Assembly: GCF_019279795.1 (NCBI RefSeq)
Contig: NC_056743.1
Span: forward strand, 867,309,864-867,373,863
Direction of reading: 5' to 3'
Length of the DNA: 64,000 nt
DNA from: Protopterus annectens
Lineage: Eukaryota > Chordata > Ceratodontiformes > Protopteridae
How positions within the stretch are numbered: position 1 is the first letter of the stretch; each line of letters opens with the position of its first letter. Positions 11,218 to 21,462 of this stretch are shown one piece after another. Under the pieces are notes generated by a model. That model was not told the origin of the DNA. It was given only the letters and a program-made list of their open reading frames with translations, and made no database searches. Position numbers and translations under genes: made by a program.

Positions 11218-11480
11218 CTTTTTTTCTGTTTCTTTTTGACAGGAAGAATTGGGGCCAACAGTGTTGTTAATAGAGCAGCAACTTCACCAGGGGTGGGCAT
11301 AGCATTCTGACAAGCATGATAGTCTTCCTTGTTCCCTATCTCAGGACAGACAACAGATGCGTGGCACTTGCCCAATGAGGGAACCCCAAAAGCCTTCAGA
11401 GGATGTGGTTAACCCTGGTCCACGGTGGTTTAGGTGCTATACCAGAGGGATCTTGAATAAAAGATGAGTGGTCTGAGTAA
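11218..11480 (-). other. Unassigned spacer with a short open frame
   Basis: Lies between the right end of DIRS B and the left end of DIRS G. A minus-strand frame (11375-11157) reads ASVVCPEIGNKEDYHACQ and PGEVAALLTTLLAPILPV; I do not recognise it. On the plus strand a good polypyrimidine-AG acceptor occurs at 11240. Could be part of a host gene or of an older repeat; there is not enough to decide. Confidence 0.3.
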
Positions 11481-11999
11481 AGTACAGTTGTGTACACTTA
11501 CCATAAATGTAGATGTTAAACTGTATTCACTGTTGCAGTCCTAATTTGTGGAAGTTCCTGCTGTGGAAGCCCTTGGCTGGCCTGATTACCAGAGTAAAAA
11601 TTTCCCTATTCCAAAGGCTGGCATATGTCCTACCCTAATGTTAGTATGCTAGGGTATAAAGGGAACCAGCAGATATCATGACATCAGGTTTTTCTTGTCC
11701 CTTAGAAAGTAGGTGCCCCCAGGAAGAACCATAATCAAGGGTCAGAGGTAGAAAAAGGGGCCTTCAGAGTAAACACCCAGGGGGTTCTCTGGCTAGTGAA
11801 GAAAATAGAAGCATACTACTACTGTAGGCAAAAGGGGAAGGAGGGAGGAAAAAAAAGACTGTAACAGTAAATACACTCAAACATTTACATTTATGGTTAA
11901 GTGTACACAACTGTACTATGTTCTTCATGTTTCACTGTTGCAGTCCTGATGTGTGGGATGATTCCCAAAGTTGAGGTGAGGATGGCAGGTAGATTATGG

Positions 12000-13020
12000 A
12001 GAAGAGAGGATGCCCTGCAAGATGGCAGTGGCAAATCCTGCTCTATACTTCGTGAAAGCTGATAACTGGCAGTGTTCGGTAAAGGTATTCACAGATGACC
12101 AGGTAGCAGCTTCCAAAATGTCTTTGGTAGGTACTCCTTTCAAGAAGGCAGCAGGGGGTAGCAGTAGGCAGCAGGGGGTAGTAGTAGCCCTAGTAGAGTG
12201 AGCCCTTGCAGTTTCAGGAGGCTTTTTGCCATGATGATTGTAACAAAAATAAATGTAGTGGGAAAATCACTAGGAGATGGTCTGTTTAGAGGTTTCCTTT
12301 CAGATCCCGTGGCAAAGGACACAGAGTTGGTATGATTTTATAATGGATTTAGTTCTGTCAAGATAGTAGCAAAGCTGTCCATACACATCTAAGGAGTGAA
12401 GGACCCCCCCCCCCCCAAGTTTTGAGGCTTGGGGAAGAAGGTGGGAGAGTGCATGGCTTGATTCAAGGATGTGCCTGTGAACACTTTGGGCATAAAGGAT
12501 GAATTTGTCTTGAGTGACACTCTGGGTGGAATATGAGAAATGGTTCCAGTGCCATGACAGCTTTCAGCTCAGAGTCCCTCCTAGCTGAGGTGATGGACAG
12601 TAAAAGGGCAGTCTTCCAGGTTAAAAATTTTAAATCAGCAGAAGCTGCCCGTTCAAAGGGGGGGGGGGGTACCATCAATTTTTCTAAAACAAAACTGAGG
12701 TCCCATGGAAGTGTAGGCCATCTTCTGGGAGGTCTAATGTGAACCACTCCCCTAAGGAATTTGTTTCTTCAGAGGGTGTGAAAAGACAGGAGGAAGAGTA
12801 GGGATGTGGGCTGAAATGGCAGAGGCAAGATTTTTGATGGAAGTAAAGGATAGACTTCTGTCCACCAGGGTATCCATGTAATCTAAAATGGCAGAGATAT
12901 TGGCTGAGTTTGGACTGAGGCCTTGCTGCTGACACTCATGTAGAATCTTTTCCACTCGGCTGAGTATGATTTCATAGTGCTAGGCCTTCCAGCCTGTTTG
13001 AGAATGGTTTGAACTTGTCT
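12000..13020 (-). pseudogene. DIRS G tyrosine recombinase remnant
   Basis: Minus-strand pieces include LVRTILKQAGRPS-type N-terminal sequence (about 12960-13010), SLSFTSIKNLASAISAH (about 12800-12860), MVHIRPPRRWPTLPWDLSFVLEKL (12747 downward), ADLKFLTWKTALLLSITSARRDSELKAV (box I, about 12570-12650) and a C-terminal block EAATWSSVNTFTEHCQ near 12060-12110. The position that is Tyr in copies B and E is Cys here (codon at 12069-12071). A C-run (12403-12417), a G-run (about 12658-12669) and a short duplicated GGCAGCAGGGGGTAG unit near 12149-12181 disrupt the frame. Confidence 0.78.
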
Positions 13021-13149
13021 GCTTAGGGTATATGCTCAGGTCATTGCTTGTTCTCTACCAAGGCCCTGTGGCCTAGAACTCCCCTGTCTGGGGGTTCCTG
13101 AGGATCAATGCCTGGGTCTTTGTAATTGATGCTGCCTTTGAGGCCTTTC

Positions 13150-14921
13150 CCTCCACAGCTTCCTCTGGCAGGCTTTTCACTGAGACTGGAAAGACCAGTG
13201 TTTAGTGGCAAAATTCCTACTAAATCTGGGAGGATGAACATGGAGGAAGTCCTTGACCGTTTGCATAGATCTTGCTTTATCTTCCATCTTTTTTAGCACA
13301 GCCTCAGCCTTTCGCCCAAAAAGGAAGTCCTTATCCAGGGGTGCATCTAAAAGTTTGGATTTGACATGATCGGGTAGGGTATGTTTCCTAAGCTAAGCAG
13401 GTCTTCTAATGACAGAGCCAGATACAGCAGCTTGGATAGAAGCCTCCATAGCATCATAGCCACAGTGTAATAAATGTCTTGCCACCTGGGAGCTGGACTA
13501 GCAATCCTTAGAAATGTTCTTGTCCTCCAGGTAGGATATCTTGTGCTTCATTTTATTTAAAACATTTTGTTGGTATTTTATCTTATAAAATTGGCAGTTA
13601 AGGACCCTCATGGCTAGGGCAGCAGAAGTGTAGACTTTTTTTTTTTTTGCTTTACCAAACCTATCAAGGGCCCTGCTTTCTTTGTCAGTAGGTAAAGGGT
13701 TCTTTGAAGAGCCAATTCTTGCTCCCTTGGGCTCTGAAGTAACAACTTCTGGGTCAGTACAGGATTTATTTTACAGAGATATTTATGCGAGTCCAGCACC
13801 CTACAAAACCTATCTGGTTTTTGAGGGGCTGGTAATAAGAGAATCTGGATTCAGGGAACAATCCATAAAAAACATCCTCTACCTCCTCCAATACAGGAGG
13901 TCAAAGGAACTACCTAACCCTCTTTTTATTGTGGGTATTCCTGTGCCTCCCACTGAAAATGTTTCCTCATAGCATTGGAATGTTTCCCAAAAAGTGATGT
14001 CTTCAGGAGATGAAGCTGAAGGCAAACTCTCCTCAGAATCTGAATCTTCAAAAGTAAGAAAGAGCCCCTGCTCAAAGAAAAATACTCCTCCTGGTCAGAA
14101 TCAGGAGGGTCAGAGAAAACTTCAGGGGTAGGATCCCTCTTCCTTTTCCCTGGGGAAGACTCTAAAGGGGGTTGCCTAGCTCTGACTAAGGAAATAAGGT
14201 CCTCAACTAACCTGACCAGGTCTTGCTGATAACCTGTTGAGTGGAAGCCGGTAGGCCTAGGCCCTGAGGTAGAAGCCTTCTTAGAAGTAATTTTGAACGT
14301 GGGCCTAGGTACATCTGCAATCACGACTCCAGTCTCTTTGTAAGGCAGAACTGATGCAGACTGGCACCTCGAAGGAATGTCACCAATACAAGATTGCTCA
14401 TCGGAAGTCTAGGTCTACTGAGTGACTCCAGAACTGACAGACGAACTGAAAGCCAAGGCCTGTATAGAAGTCAAGGGACCCAACAGCATGTCAGAATCCG
14501 TAAGGGTCTCAACAGAAGCCTGCACAACCAACTGGGTCACAGAAGGGGGCTGTGAAAGCACCTCGCCTTCCTCAGACATAACAAGCCTTGTGGGACTGGC
14601 AGTGGTGAATGGTTGTCAGAGGCCCTAAGCTTTGGTCTTTTTTCTTTGTCCTTCTTTTGCTTAAGGAGCTCAACATTGGGACAACCAGCAGACACCATTG
14701 AATGATGCAAAGAATGCAGACTAAGATGCCTAGGTAAGATTTCGGCCCTACGCCACACAGTCCTAGAAATGAAATGGGTGCAAAAAGGCAGCTAGGGCAT
14801 CATGATCTGAGCCTAGGCAGGTGACACAACGTATGAAAGTCTTGGGGACACTCAACGTATGAGAGTCTAGGTGTGAGATTTGCTTATCACACAAGAGACA
14901 ATTGTTAACCTTATCTAACAT
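13150..14921 (-). pseudogene. DIRS G gag-like remnant
   Basis: The start codon position is 14921 (MLDKVNNCLLCDKQISH), matching the MSDKVNNCISCGKQIPH start of copy C, so the first Cys pair is kept. Further on are RPTFKITSKKASTSGPRPTG (14320 downward), LVEDLISLVRARQPPLESSPGKRKR, KHFQWEAQEY, the RALDRFGKA-like block near 13640-13690 and the KLLDAPLDKDFLFGRKAEAVLKK-like block near 13290-13350. Many stops and frame changes. Downstream it joins directly to YR sequence because RT-RNase H is gone. Confidence 0.75.
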
Positions 14922-15213
14922 AAGTTAAGGCAAGAAAGAAAGTTCCCCAACGGGGTACTTAGCTTTAGAAGACTTACCTCTGGTGTGGACCGACCGACAC
15001 AATGAAATACTGCTTTGGGCTCCAACAACTAGAAAAGACTGATGTCATGGCATTGGCTGGCTCCCTTTATAGCCAAGCTTACTGACATCATGGTAAGGCA
15101 TCCTCCAGCCTTTGGAGGAGAGAGATTTTTAGTCTGGTAGTCGGGCTGGCCAAGGGCATCCACAGCAGGAAATTAAACAAGTCAGTATTGCAACAGTGAA
15201 ACACGAAGAACAT

Positions 15214-15898
15214 GAAGCTATGGCCACAGCAGACTGGCAATTTGCCAGTCTGTTATGGTGGCAAAAGCTGTTTGCTTAACTTCTTTTAGTGGCTGGAAAA
15301 AGGACCAACATTGTAACTGGTAGTTTTTTTCCATGGTCAAGTAGAAAATGGTCTCGTTTCCAGTGAAAACAAGCATCAAGAGCCTGTAAAAAAAATTAGT
15401 GTCTTTAAAAGTCATTTTTTTCCACACAAAAACACATTAAAAAGCACTTCAGTCCCAAAAGTAAAATAATTTTTCCACAGAAAAAATTTTCAATTACTTT
15501 AAGCCACTTTTAAACTGATGTTTAAAAGTGCAGTTAAGTCTTGTGACAGTCCATTAAATCACAAACTCCTAGTTTTACAATAACTTTCCTAAACAGAAAA
15601 ATCCAACAAAACATTTTTTCCCTGCAAAGGGAACTTATCTACCCAGCAAAAGAACAGCACAAGCTGACCATCAATCCTTCAAATCCTGCAGAGATGCACT
15701 CTCGACAATGGCAGGAAAGTTGTGAAGGGCTTGGTGCCCATACCTATCTTGCTAGCTTGGATCGAGTTGACTGACTGGACATGTGGCTGCTACCCTGAAG
15801 TTTTGGAAGCTGGCCAGCTGTTATACCCTTGGTGGGAAATAACCCATATAGTTAAGACAACTATAGCAGTGATCAATAAGATGAACATTTCCTTTTAA
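15214..15898 (-). repeat. Right terminus of an old DIRS subfamily (remnant)
   Basis: Ends GATGAACAT at 15898, like the right termini of copies C and E. The stretch 15690-15898 aligns with 30240-30445 (shared TTTTGGAAGCTGGCCAGCTGTT-type core and final ATGAACAT). The stretch 15230-15660 aligns with 47320-47740 (shared GGTGGCAAA and CTGGAAAA, then long A/T-rich sequence). Possibly the terminal repeat plus 5' leader of a diverged family; a short frame begins MEKNYQLQCW near 15340. No internal genes remain attached. Confidence 0.5.
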
Positions 15899-16139
15899 CC
15901 ACTTTGTACAAAATACAGATTTTTAATGTATATGCAAAAATGTCACACTTATCAGCAGCAAACAGTTTTACCATGAGTTACATTCACACATACATGCATC
16001 ATCCACTCCTATTCAGCTAACCTGCACATACATGCATCATCCATTCCTATTCAGCTAACCTACAATTTGATAAACAATGAATTTAAATCACAATGGCATG
16101 CAAGTCAAGGTTTCCTAGCAGTAGGCACAAAACACTCAC
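15899..16139. other. Unique-looking sequence with a 38-bp tandem duplication
   Basis: No transposon similarity was recognised. It contains two near-identical 38-bp units (15987-16024 and 16025-16062) built around ACATACATGCATCATCCA. It lies directly downstream, in minus-strand sense, of a putative exon, so it would be intron. Confidence 0.5.
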
Positions 16140-16191
16140 CTTCTGCTTCTTCATCATTATTTAAAGATAATGATTCAAGAGGATCTTCAAC
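16140..16191 (-). CDS. Putative host-gene exon (52 nt), gene not identified
   Basis: On the minus strand an acceptor with a pyrimidine tract (CCCACCCTTACACACAG) precedes 16191, and a consensus donor GTGAGT follows 16140 (bases 16139-16134). The exon starts in phase 0 if joined to the exon at 16361-16441. It reads VEDPLESLSLNNDEEAE plus one base, with no stop: an acidic stretch typical of a flexible region. The flanking splice signals, the absence of transposon similarity and the open joined frame support a real exon. I do not recognise the protein. The rest of the gene would lie beyond the flanking DIRS insertions. Confidence 0.55.
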
Positions 16192-16360
16192 CTGTGTGTA
16201 AGGGTGGGCAAAAAAACATGAATTAATGGTTTAAAACAAACACATTTTGAATATTTACACAAGCAGTGCACAAATGTATTTCATCCCAATGGAACATGTA
16301 CAGAAAGTATAGTTTCATATCCTGGCTAGGATAAAGCTTCAGGGCACATTCCACACTCAC

Positions 16361-16441
16361 CAACTGTGACTGGGTCAAGAAGAGAGAGTGGAGTTTGGAC
16401 GCCAAAAGCTTCAGAGCTTTCTTGCCTCCAGAAAGGTGGCT
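16361..16441 (-). CDS. Putative host-gene exon (81 nt), gene not identified
   Basis: The minus-strand acceptor CATTTTTCCTTACAG ends at 16442 and the donor GTGAGTG starts at 16360. The 81 nt encode 27 codons with no stop: SHLSGGKKALKLLASKLHS followed by LFLTQSQL, likely an amphipathic helix. Spliced across a 169-bp GT-AG intron it joins in frame to VEDPLESLSLN. Two adjacent exon-like blocks on one strand, with matching phase and good signals at all four splice sites, are unlikely by chance. No paralogue or processed copy was seen in the window. The function is unknown to me. Confidence 0.58.
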
Positions 16442-16599
16442 CTGTAAGGAAAAATGCTAGGAAAGGAAAATGCCAAAGTAAAACATGTAACTACATACAC
16501 AAAGGTAGATATATCCACACCCTGGCAATATATCAAAAACAAAACAAGGGGAATGGAGAGAGACGATAGCTACTGCAGCAATTATCTGTTAGGGCATCT

Positions 16600-18990
16600 A
16601 CTATTACTGTAAGTTTACTTACGCAATGCACAACTGTACCCATCTATGCGCAAAGGATCACTGCTGCAGCAACCTAAGCTGTTTGGGTAAATTACCATAT
16701 CTTAAGAATACCAAAGGAGGAGGAAAGAATACATGAATTCCTGGGGAATGGTCATAGGAAAGCTTGCTCTGAACCTGAAAAAGGAATCCAGACTGTAATC
16801 TTTACAAAAGTGTGTACATAGGACCAAGTTGCTGCTTCTAGAATACCTTGAGTTCACCTCTTTTCAGAGAGCCACAGAAGTAAAAAAAAAAAAACCTGGT
16901 ACAGTGAGAAATAGAATGACAACCACCTAGAAACTGTCAGCTTGGACACTGGCCACCTTTTTCTTACCTTTATAGGAGACAAATAGCTGCCCAGCTTTCC
17001 TGAAGGATTAGGTTCAGTACTGACTCAGCTGCCAGTGGACATTCAAAGTGTGTATGATTCTTTTTAACTCATTTATAGGTTTTGGAAAGAAAACAGATTA
17101 CACCTTGAGCCAATCTCCGAAACCACTTTAGCCATCTTGAAAAACGAGATAACATTGGCTTGTAACTTGGATACACTTCTTGCAGAAGTCAGAGCAATGA
17201 GTAACAATTTTCCAAGTCAAGAACCTCAAATCATTCTGAAATGGTTCAGATGGAAGAAATTGTAGTTTTTCAACCATAAAGTTATGATCCCAAGGAGGAG
17301 TCAGCAGTTTTCTAGCTGGATTGATATGTAGAACCCCTTTCAAAAACTGCTTGACTTGTAGAAAGGGGCAGGGGAGGTCCTAAGAGTAGACAAGACAAAA
17401 TGGCTGAAAGATGAATCGTGACAACAAGTAAGAAAGGCCAGAGAATAACTCCTCACACGAATAATCAACCAGAGACAGTTTTAAATGTGTCCTGGCTCTT
17501 ACAAGGGTGCCAACTAGCAAACCTCTTCCACTTACTAACAATTTCAGGTTTTCAGGCAGGTTTTTAGCCTCCTTTAGTACCTCTTGCACATCCTCAGAAA
17601 AAGGTGCTTAAAAAGGTATCAAAGCTCTATTCTGGCAGCTAAATGAATTGTTTCCAGGTTGGGGTTTATCAAAAGTGTATTGTGTGAGTAGGTAAGTTGG
17701 TGAGGAAGCTTGTAGTAACTGCCCTATACCACTTCCAAAAGGAAAACCACTGTTGACTGGGCCAGAAAGGAGTCACCAAATTGACGTTTGGCAAGTTGAT
17801 ATAAATCTTTATAATGACCTTGTAAATCAATGGGAAGGGAAGAGAGGCATACAGGGACATTGTCCATCCATGGGCATGAGAATGCATCTATTTTCCAGGA
17901 TTGCGTACAAGCAATCCGGGAGCAAACCTTTGCTAATTTGTTGTGAATTGAGGTGGACAGATCTATCCAAGGAGTTTCCCACAGCAGGATCAAATCCTGA
18001 AGAACCCTTGATTCAATGTTAATTTCTGAAAACCTATCCTAATCTTGCTCGGCTTGTTTGCCAGTTTTGTTCTGACTGGATTCAACAAGTACATACAGTG
18101 AAACTGCATTGAATTGCTATATCCCAGGCTACCTTGGCTATCTGCACACAGAATATGATCTGGAACACCTTTTCCTTTACATACCACATCACTGTGGTGT
18201 TGACTTCTAAAGGTCATGGAGACCCACAGATGATTAAAGTTGAGTACATTTATTATTCCCAACATCTCTAATGTTTACGTGGTTTGCTCTTTTTGATTCC
18301 AAAAACCCTGCACTATTTACCCCCAAACAGACTGTCCCCCAAGCAAAGTCTGAGATATCTGTTACAAACTGTACTGGAGGTAAGAGAATGGGACACCTGA
18401 ATTCAGATAAAACTGGTGTCTCCACCAAAAAAAGATCCCTTTTTACAAATCCCACACTGGAATTTGAAAAGTGAGGGGGGTGTTGATGTTGAGACCATAC
18501 AGATTTTACGTACCATTGAACTTTTCATGCGGAGTTTGGCTAAATTAATCAAGTGAATCATGGAAGCCATGAATCCTAAAATCTTGGGAAAGTACTCAAG
18601 GTTTGGACTGAGTGGAAAAACTTACTAATAGATACAGATCTACTTTTTCCTTTAGGACTCTTTGAACAGATGTATCCTGGAGATACCCCAGAATACCACC
18701 CTATGGAATAGAATTAGACACTATTTTAAATGTTCTCTTGGAAACCTAGTCTGCTAAGGAGATCTCATACCCAAGTCTTCCTGACACTCTGAGAAAGACT
18801 CTGCAAAGAGAAGCAATTCATCTTAAATAAGGAAAAATGTGAATCCCTTGCAATCTGCAATAGGCCATCACTGGACTTAGACACTTTGTGAGCACCCTTG
18901 CAGTAGTGGATAACCCAAAGGGTAACACAGAGACCTGAAAGTATAATCTAGACACAGAAAACCCTAAAATATTTTAAAATCTTTGGGCAC
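16600..18990 (-). mobile_element. DIRS copy H, heavily decayed
   Basis: The minus-strand order is conserved: RT (18990-18500), RNase H (18480-17640), YR (17600-16760) and an ICR-like segment (16600-16690). RNase H shows VTDISDFAWG near 18335-18375. YR shows GVLHINPARKLLTPPWDHNFMVEKL (17335-17265) and LRFLTWK. Box II decay continues to ATWSYVHTFVK near 16820. The YLDD region near 18820-18835 is frame-broken (PYLR then a stop). The ICR-like piece reads GCACAACTGTAC next to CACTGCTGCAGCAACC. No gag was found; the copy stops near 18990. Confidence 0.75.
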
Positions 18991-19050
18991 AGAAATGTCA
19001 AATACATCACCTAAGCAATCATATGTAAAATGCAAGTACCGCAAAATAAT

Positions 19051-19083
<33 letters not shown>

Positions 19084-19640
19084 AAAAAAAATACACTATG
19101 ACAAGGACAAAATGCACTTGGCCCAAACCTTAAAAGTGATACTTTAAAATTATTGCCAAATATAAAGACGAACGAAATAAGAAAGCAGTGGTGCTACTAA
19201 AGGCACTCCAGACAACAGAGGACAGCAAGATACTAAGAACGGATGTGCCACCACGGATGCGTTGAAGAAAGCTATGGCAGAAAGCGGTTCTCTTTGTTTT
19301 TTGTTTGTTTTTAAGTGTATTTATCGTTTTGCATTAAAGGTTGAAGTTTACATCAAGGACATCTGTGGTGGAACATCTGTTCTTATTATCTATTTTGCAT
19401 AAAGATAGTAGGTTATTGAATTAAGGTGTTTGAGTGTTAGCTTGATTATTTTTCTCACCTTAAGTACCACTATGTTTAGATTGGGCAGCCCAGGGGGTCA
19501 GTGGTTAAGATCTTGGCTCCAGTGGTTTTTCCTAACCTTTGGTTATTGTCTGTGTTTTTTGTATATCCACATTGTCTTTTTTTATACACTCAAACAGGAC
19601 TTTTACATTCTTCCTCTTTCTCCATCATTATTAAGTTATC
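18991..19640. other. Unassigned A/T-rich sequence with a T-run
   Basis: Contains T26 at 19053-19078 followed by an A-rich stretch. No open frame or known repeat recognised. A tRNA-like A-box resemblance at about 19500-19520 (GTCAGTGGTTAAGA) has no B box downstream. Confidence 0.4.
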
Positions 19641-20270
19641 ATGTATGACCCAGGCAATCATACATTTGTATAAATGAAAACAAACCATATTGACATAATT
19701 TTAGTTGCAAGCATTGTACATCACTTATCTATCCAGTCATTATCTTTCAGACATTACATAGCTCATTCAAGTCCTGCCTTCTTTTAAACCTTGTTCCTTC
19801 TCTGCATGTACTGATCCCTCAATTCCCATTTTTCTTATGTAATTTGTACTACTCTCTCCTGAAAATCCCAATTCCAGTTTTTCTCTCGGTTACTATGTTA
19901 ACTATGTCTAGTAAAGTTGGTTAAGACTTTGATTTCCATTTTTTAGTAATTGCTTTTTTGGCTGCCATCATAATTGGACTCAGCAAGGCCTTACTATGTC
20001 TAGGCAATTCTGACACTGTTTCATAACTCAAAATCATTTCTGTAGCTGCACCAGTTTGTTTTCCCCCAGTATCTCTGACACAGCAGTCTGCAGGGAATCT
20101 TTAAAGTCTGCCAACTCATTACCTTGCTGGAAAATATGTTCCCAGTTATCTCTTTCTTCCCCATAGACATAATATTCTTTTTCTGTTCCTGTTGCGTTAA
20201 ACTGTGAGTGAGTGGTTCTTAACGTGTCCTGTAGACTAAACTGGTGGGGGGGAGGTCTTGCAGACAACTC
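19640..20270 (-). pseudogene. L1-type LINE ORF2 C-terminus and 3' UTR (copy 1)
   Basis: On the minus strand, 20267-20034 reads through GEERDNWEHIFQQGNELADF and AVSEILGENK. A frame-shifted continuation near 19955-19985 reads MMAAKKAITKKWKS. This is the end of L1-clade ORF2: a Cys/His region (W-x-H-x-F-x-x-C-type), then an A-A-K-K-A-I-T-x-K-W ending. The rest is 3' UTR-like sequence shared with 26040-26560 and 39720-40140. It is 5'-truncated and carries stops. Confidence 0.68.
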
Positions 20271-20854
20271 CTTTATTGGTGTATTGGTTAACCAGTTATC
20301 TAGTTTTGAAGATGTGTGTGATCATGAAGAATAAGAACACGTCCTTCTTTTGCAATCTTTGCATGTTAAGTGAACATAATGTGAACTGTTATTACGGAAA
20401 AAAGGGGGGTTGGCTGTAGATGCCAGGTATTGTTTTTGACATGCTTGGTTGTCACAAGTGGTAAGTGGCTGAGAGACTGTACTAAAAGACTTGTTGAGGT
20501 TGGCAAATATTGCAGTGACATTTTGATGATTTGATGGCCCAGTAAATCGAATAGATGAGTTGTGAATTTCTCATGGAAGAGTGAGGTGGTTGTGCATGGT
20601 GGAACTTGACCTCTTGCATACAAAAATACCTGCTTTTATCTGCTATATTGGATCACAGTTTTTAGTTGGAAACTGCATTGGTCATATTAGTTGAAATGAC
20701 CAATAATCTCTGTACAGCATTAAATTCCCATTGTCCATTCTTATTTAGTCGATTAGGGCGATATATGTCTATGTACAGCTGTGCTGGTGGAAGAATGAAG
20801 TCTAGGTCTGTTGAATTTGGGAATGGCATCTTGCAGCTGTTCTTTCTTTCTTGT
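20271..20854. other. Unassigned sequence
   Basis: No gene supported. Minus-strand frames contain scattered Cys pairs (CKDCKRRTC near 20340-20360) that could come from a LINE ORF1 but are too short to assign. Confidence 0.35.
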
Positions 20855-21088
20855 TTAACATTTGTTCACCAGGAAAGTTCCACTACGACAGAGCCTGTTT
20901 TCAGCAGAGGGCCAGGGAGAAATGCTCCAGACGCATGTCTTTGGAATGTGAGAGGAAATCGGAGTACCCAAAGTAAACACACGCGGACACAGGGAGGACA
21001 TTCAGACTCCACATGGAAGGCATCCCAGACGAGAATCTAACTGGAGAACTTCTTGCTGTAAGGTGGCATTAACCACTGCTCCGCCCTT
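20855..21088 (-). repeat. tRNA-derived SINE, subfamily ii (copy a)
   Basis: Matches the copy at 32452-32691 throughout, from TTTAACATTTGTTCACCAGG to the tRNA-like end. On the minus strand the pol III A box lies near 21065-21080 and a degraded B box near 21036-21048. The central block (AATGCTCCAGACGCATGTC) and the GGAAACC/GGAGTACC block resemble an interspersed repeat that is very common in fish. Confidence 0.68.
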
Positions 21089-21172
21089 AATCTGTTTTTT
21101 TTTTTCTTTCGTTTCCTTGATCTTTTTAAGTAGTGTGCTTGTCAGTTTTGAAGCAAGTCATACCGAGGAAAT

Positions 21173-21212
<40 letters not shown>

Positions 21213-21462
21213 CGCTACATGTTTGACTTCAGCTGTGCCAGAGTAGCCATCTTCCAGGAGTTTAGGTAGTGAAGAGACTTGTGTTAATACAGGGACGTGA
21301 TAGAAACAATTTTGTAGAGTTTTGGAAAATGTGTCCAATTTGCTTTCATTGGAAGCTTCCTCAGGTGATAATGTGGCTGAGATTGTTTTTTTATTTGCTC
21401 CGTCAGCTGTAGTATTGCTAATTGGTATATAGGGCACTGTGCCATCTGTTTTTTCAATATTT
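21089..21462 (-). other. Open frame with TG/CG microsatellite, possible LINE ORF1 piece
   Basis: A (TG)n(CG)n tract occupies 21173-21214. A minus-strand frame (21572-21126) contains FRRNIEKTDGTVPYIPIS and ISATLSPEEASNESKLD, ending in a Thr-His repeat from the microsatellite. Composition suggests LINE ORF1, but I cannot assign it. The plus-strand CR1 copy begins right after it. Confidence 0.3.
21173..21214. repeat. (TG)n(CG)n microsatellite
   Basis: TG repeat passing into CGCGCGCGC. Confidence 0.95.

Larger units (their letters stand above)
11481..15213 (-). mobile_element. DIRS copy G: both ends present, RT-RNase H deleted
   Basis: The left end begins AGTACAGTTGTGTACAC at 11481 and the right end finishes CGAAGAACAT at 15213. 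The ICR near 11855-11960 contains, back to back, the reverse complement of the left end (ACACAACTGTACT) and of the right end (ATGTTCTTC). The interior holds YR (about 12000-13020) and gag (about 13150-14921), but no RT or RNase H: YR N-terminal sequence joins gag C-terminal sequence around 13020-13150. At 3.7 kb it is about 1.9 kb shorter than copy C, the size of the missing RT-RNase H. It looks like an internal-deletion derivative that would depend on proteins supplied elsewhere. Confidence 0.85.

Noticed and set aside
11157..11375. Terminal host exon at 11241 on the plus strand (good acceptor)
   Set aside because: Only one splice signal, short frame ending at a stop, and overlap with a minus-strand frame; left as unassigned.
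19480..19540. tRNA-like A box as a possible SINE
   Set aside because: No B box at the right distance and no homologous copy in the window.
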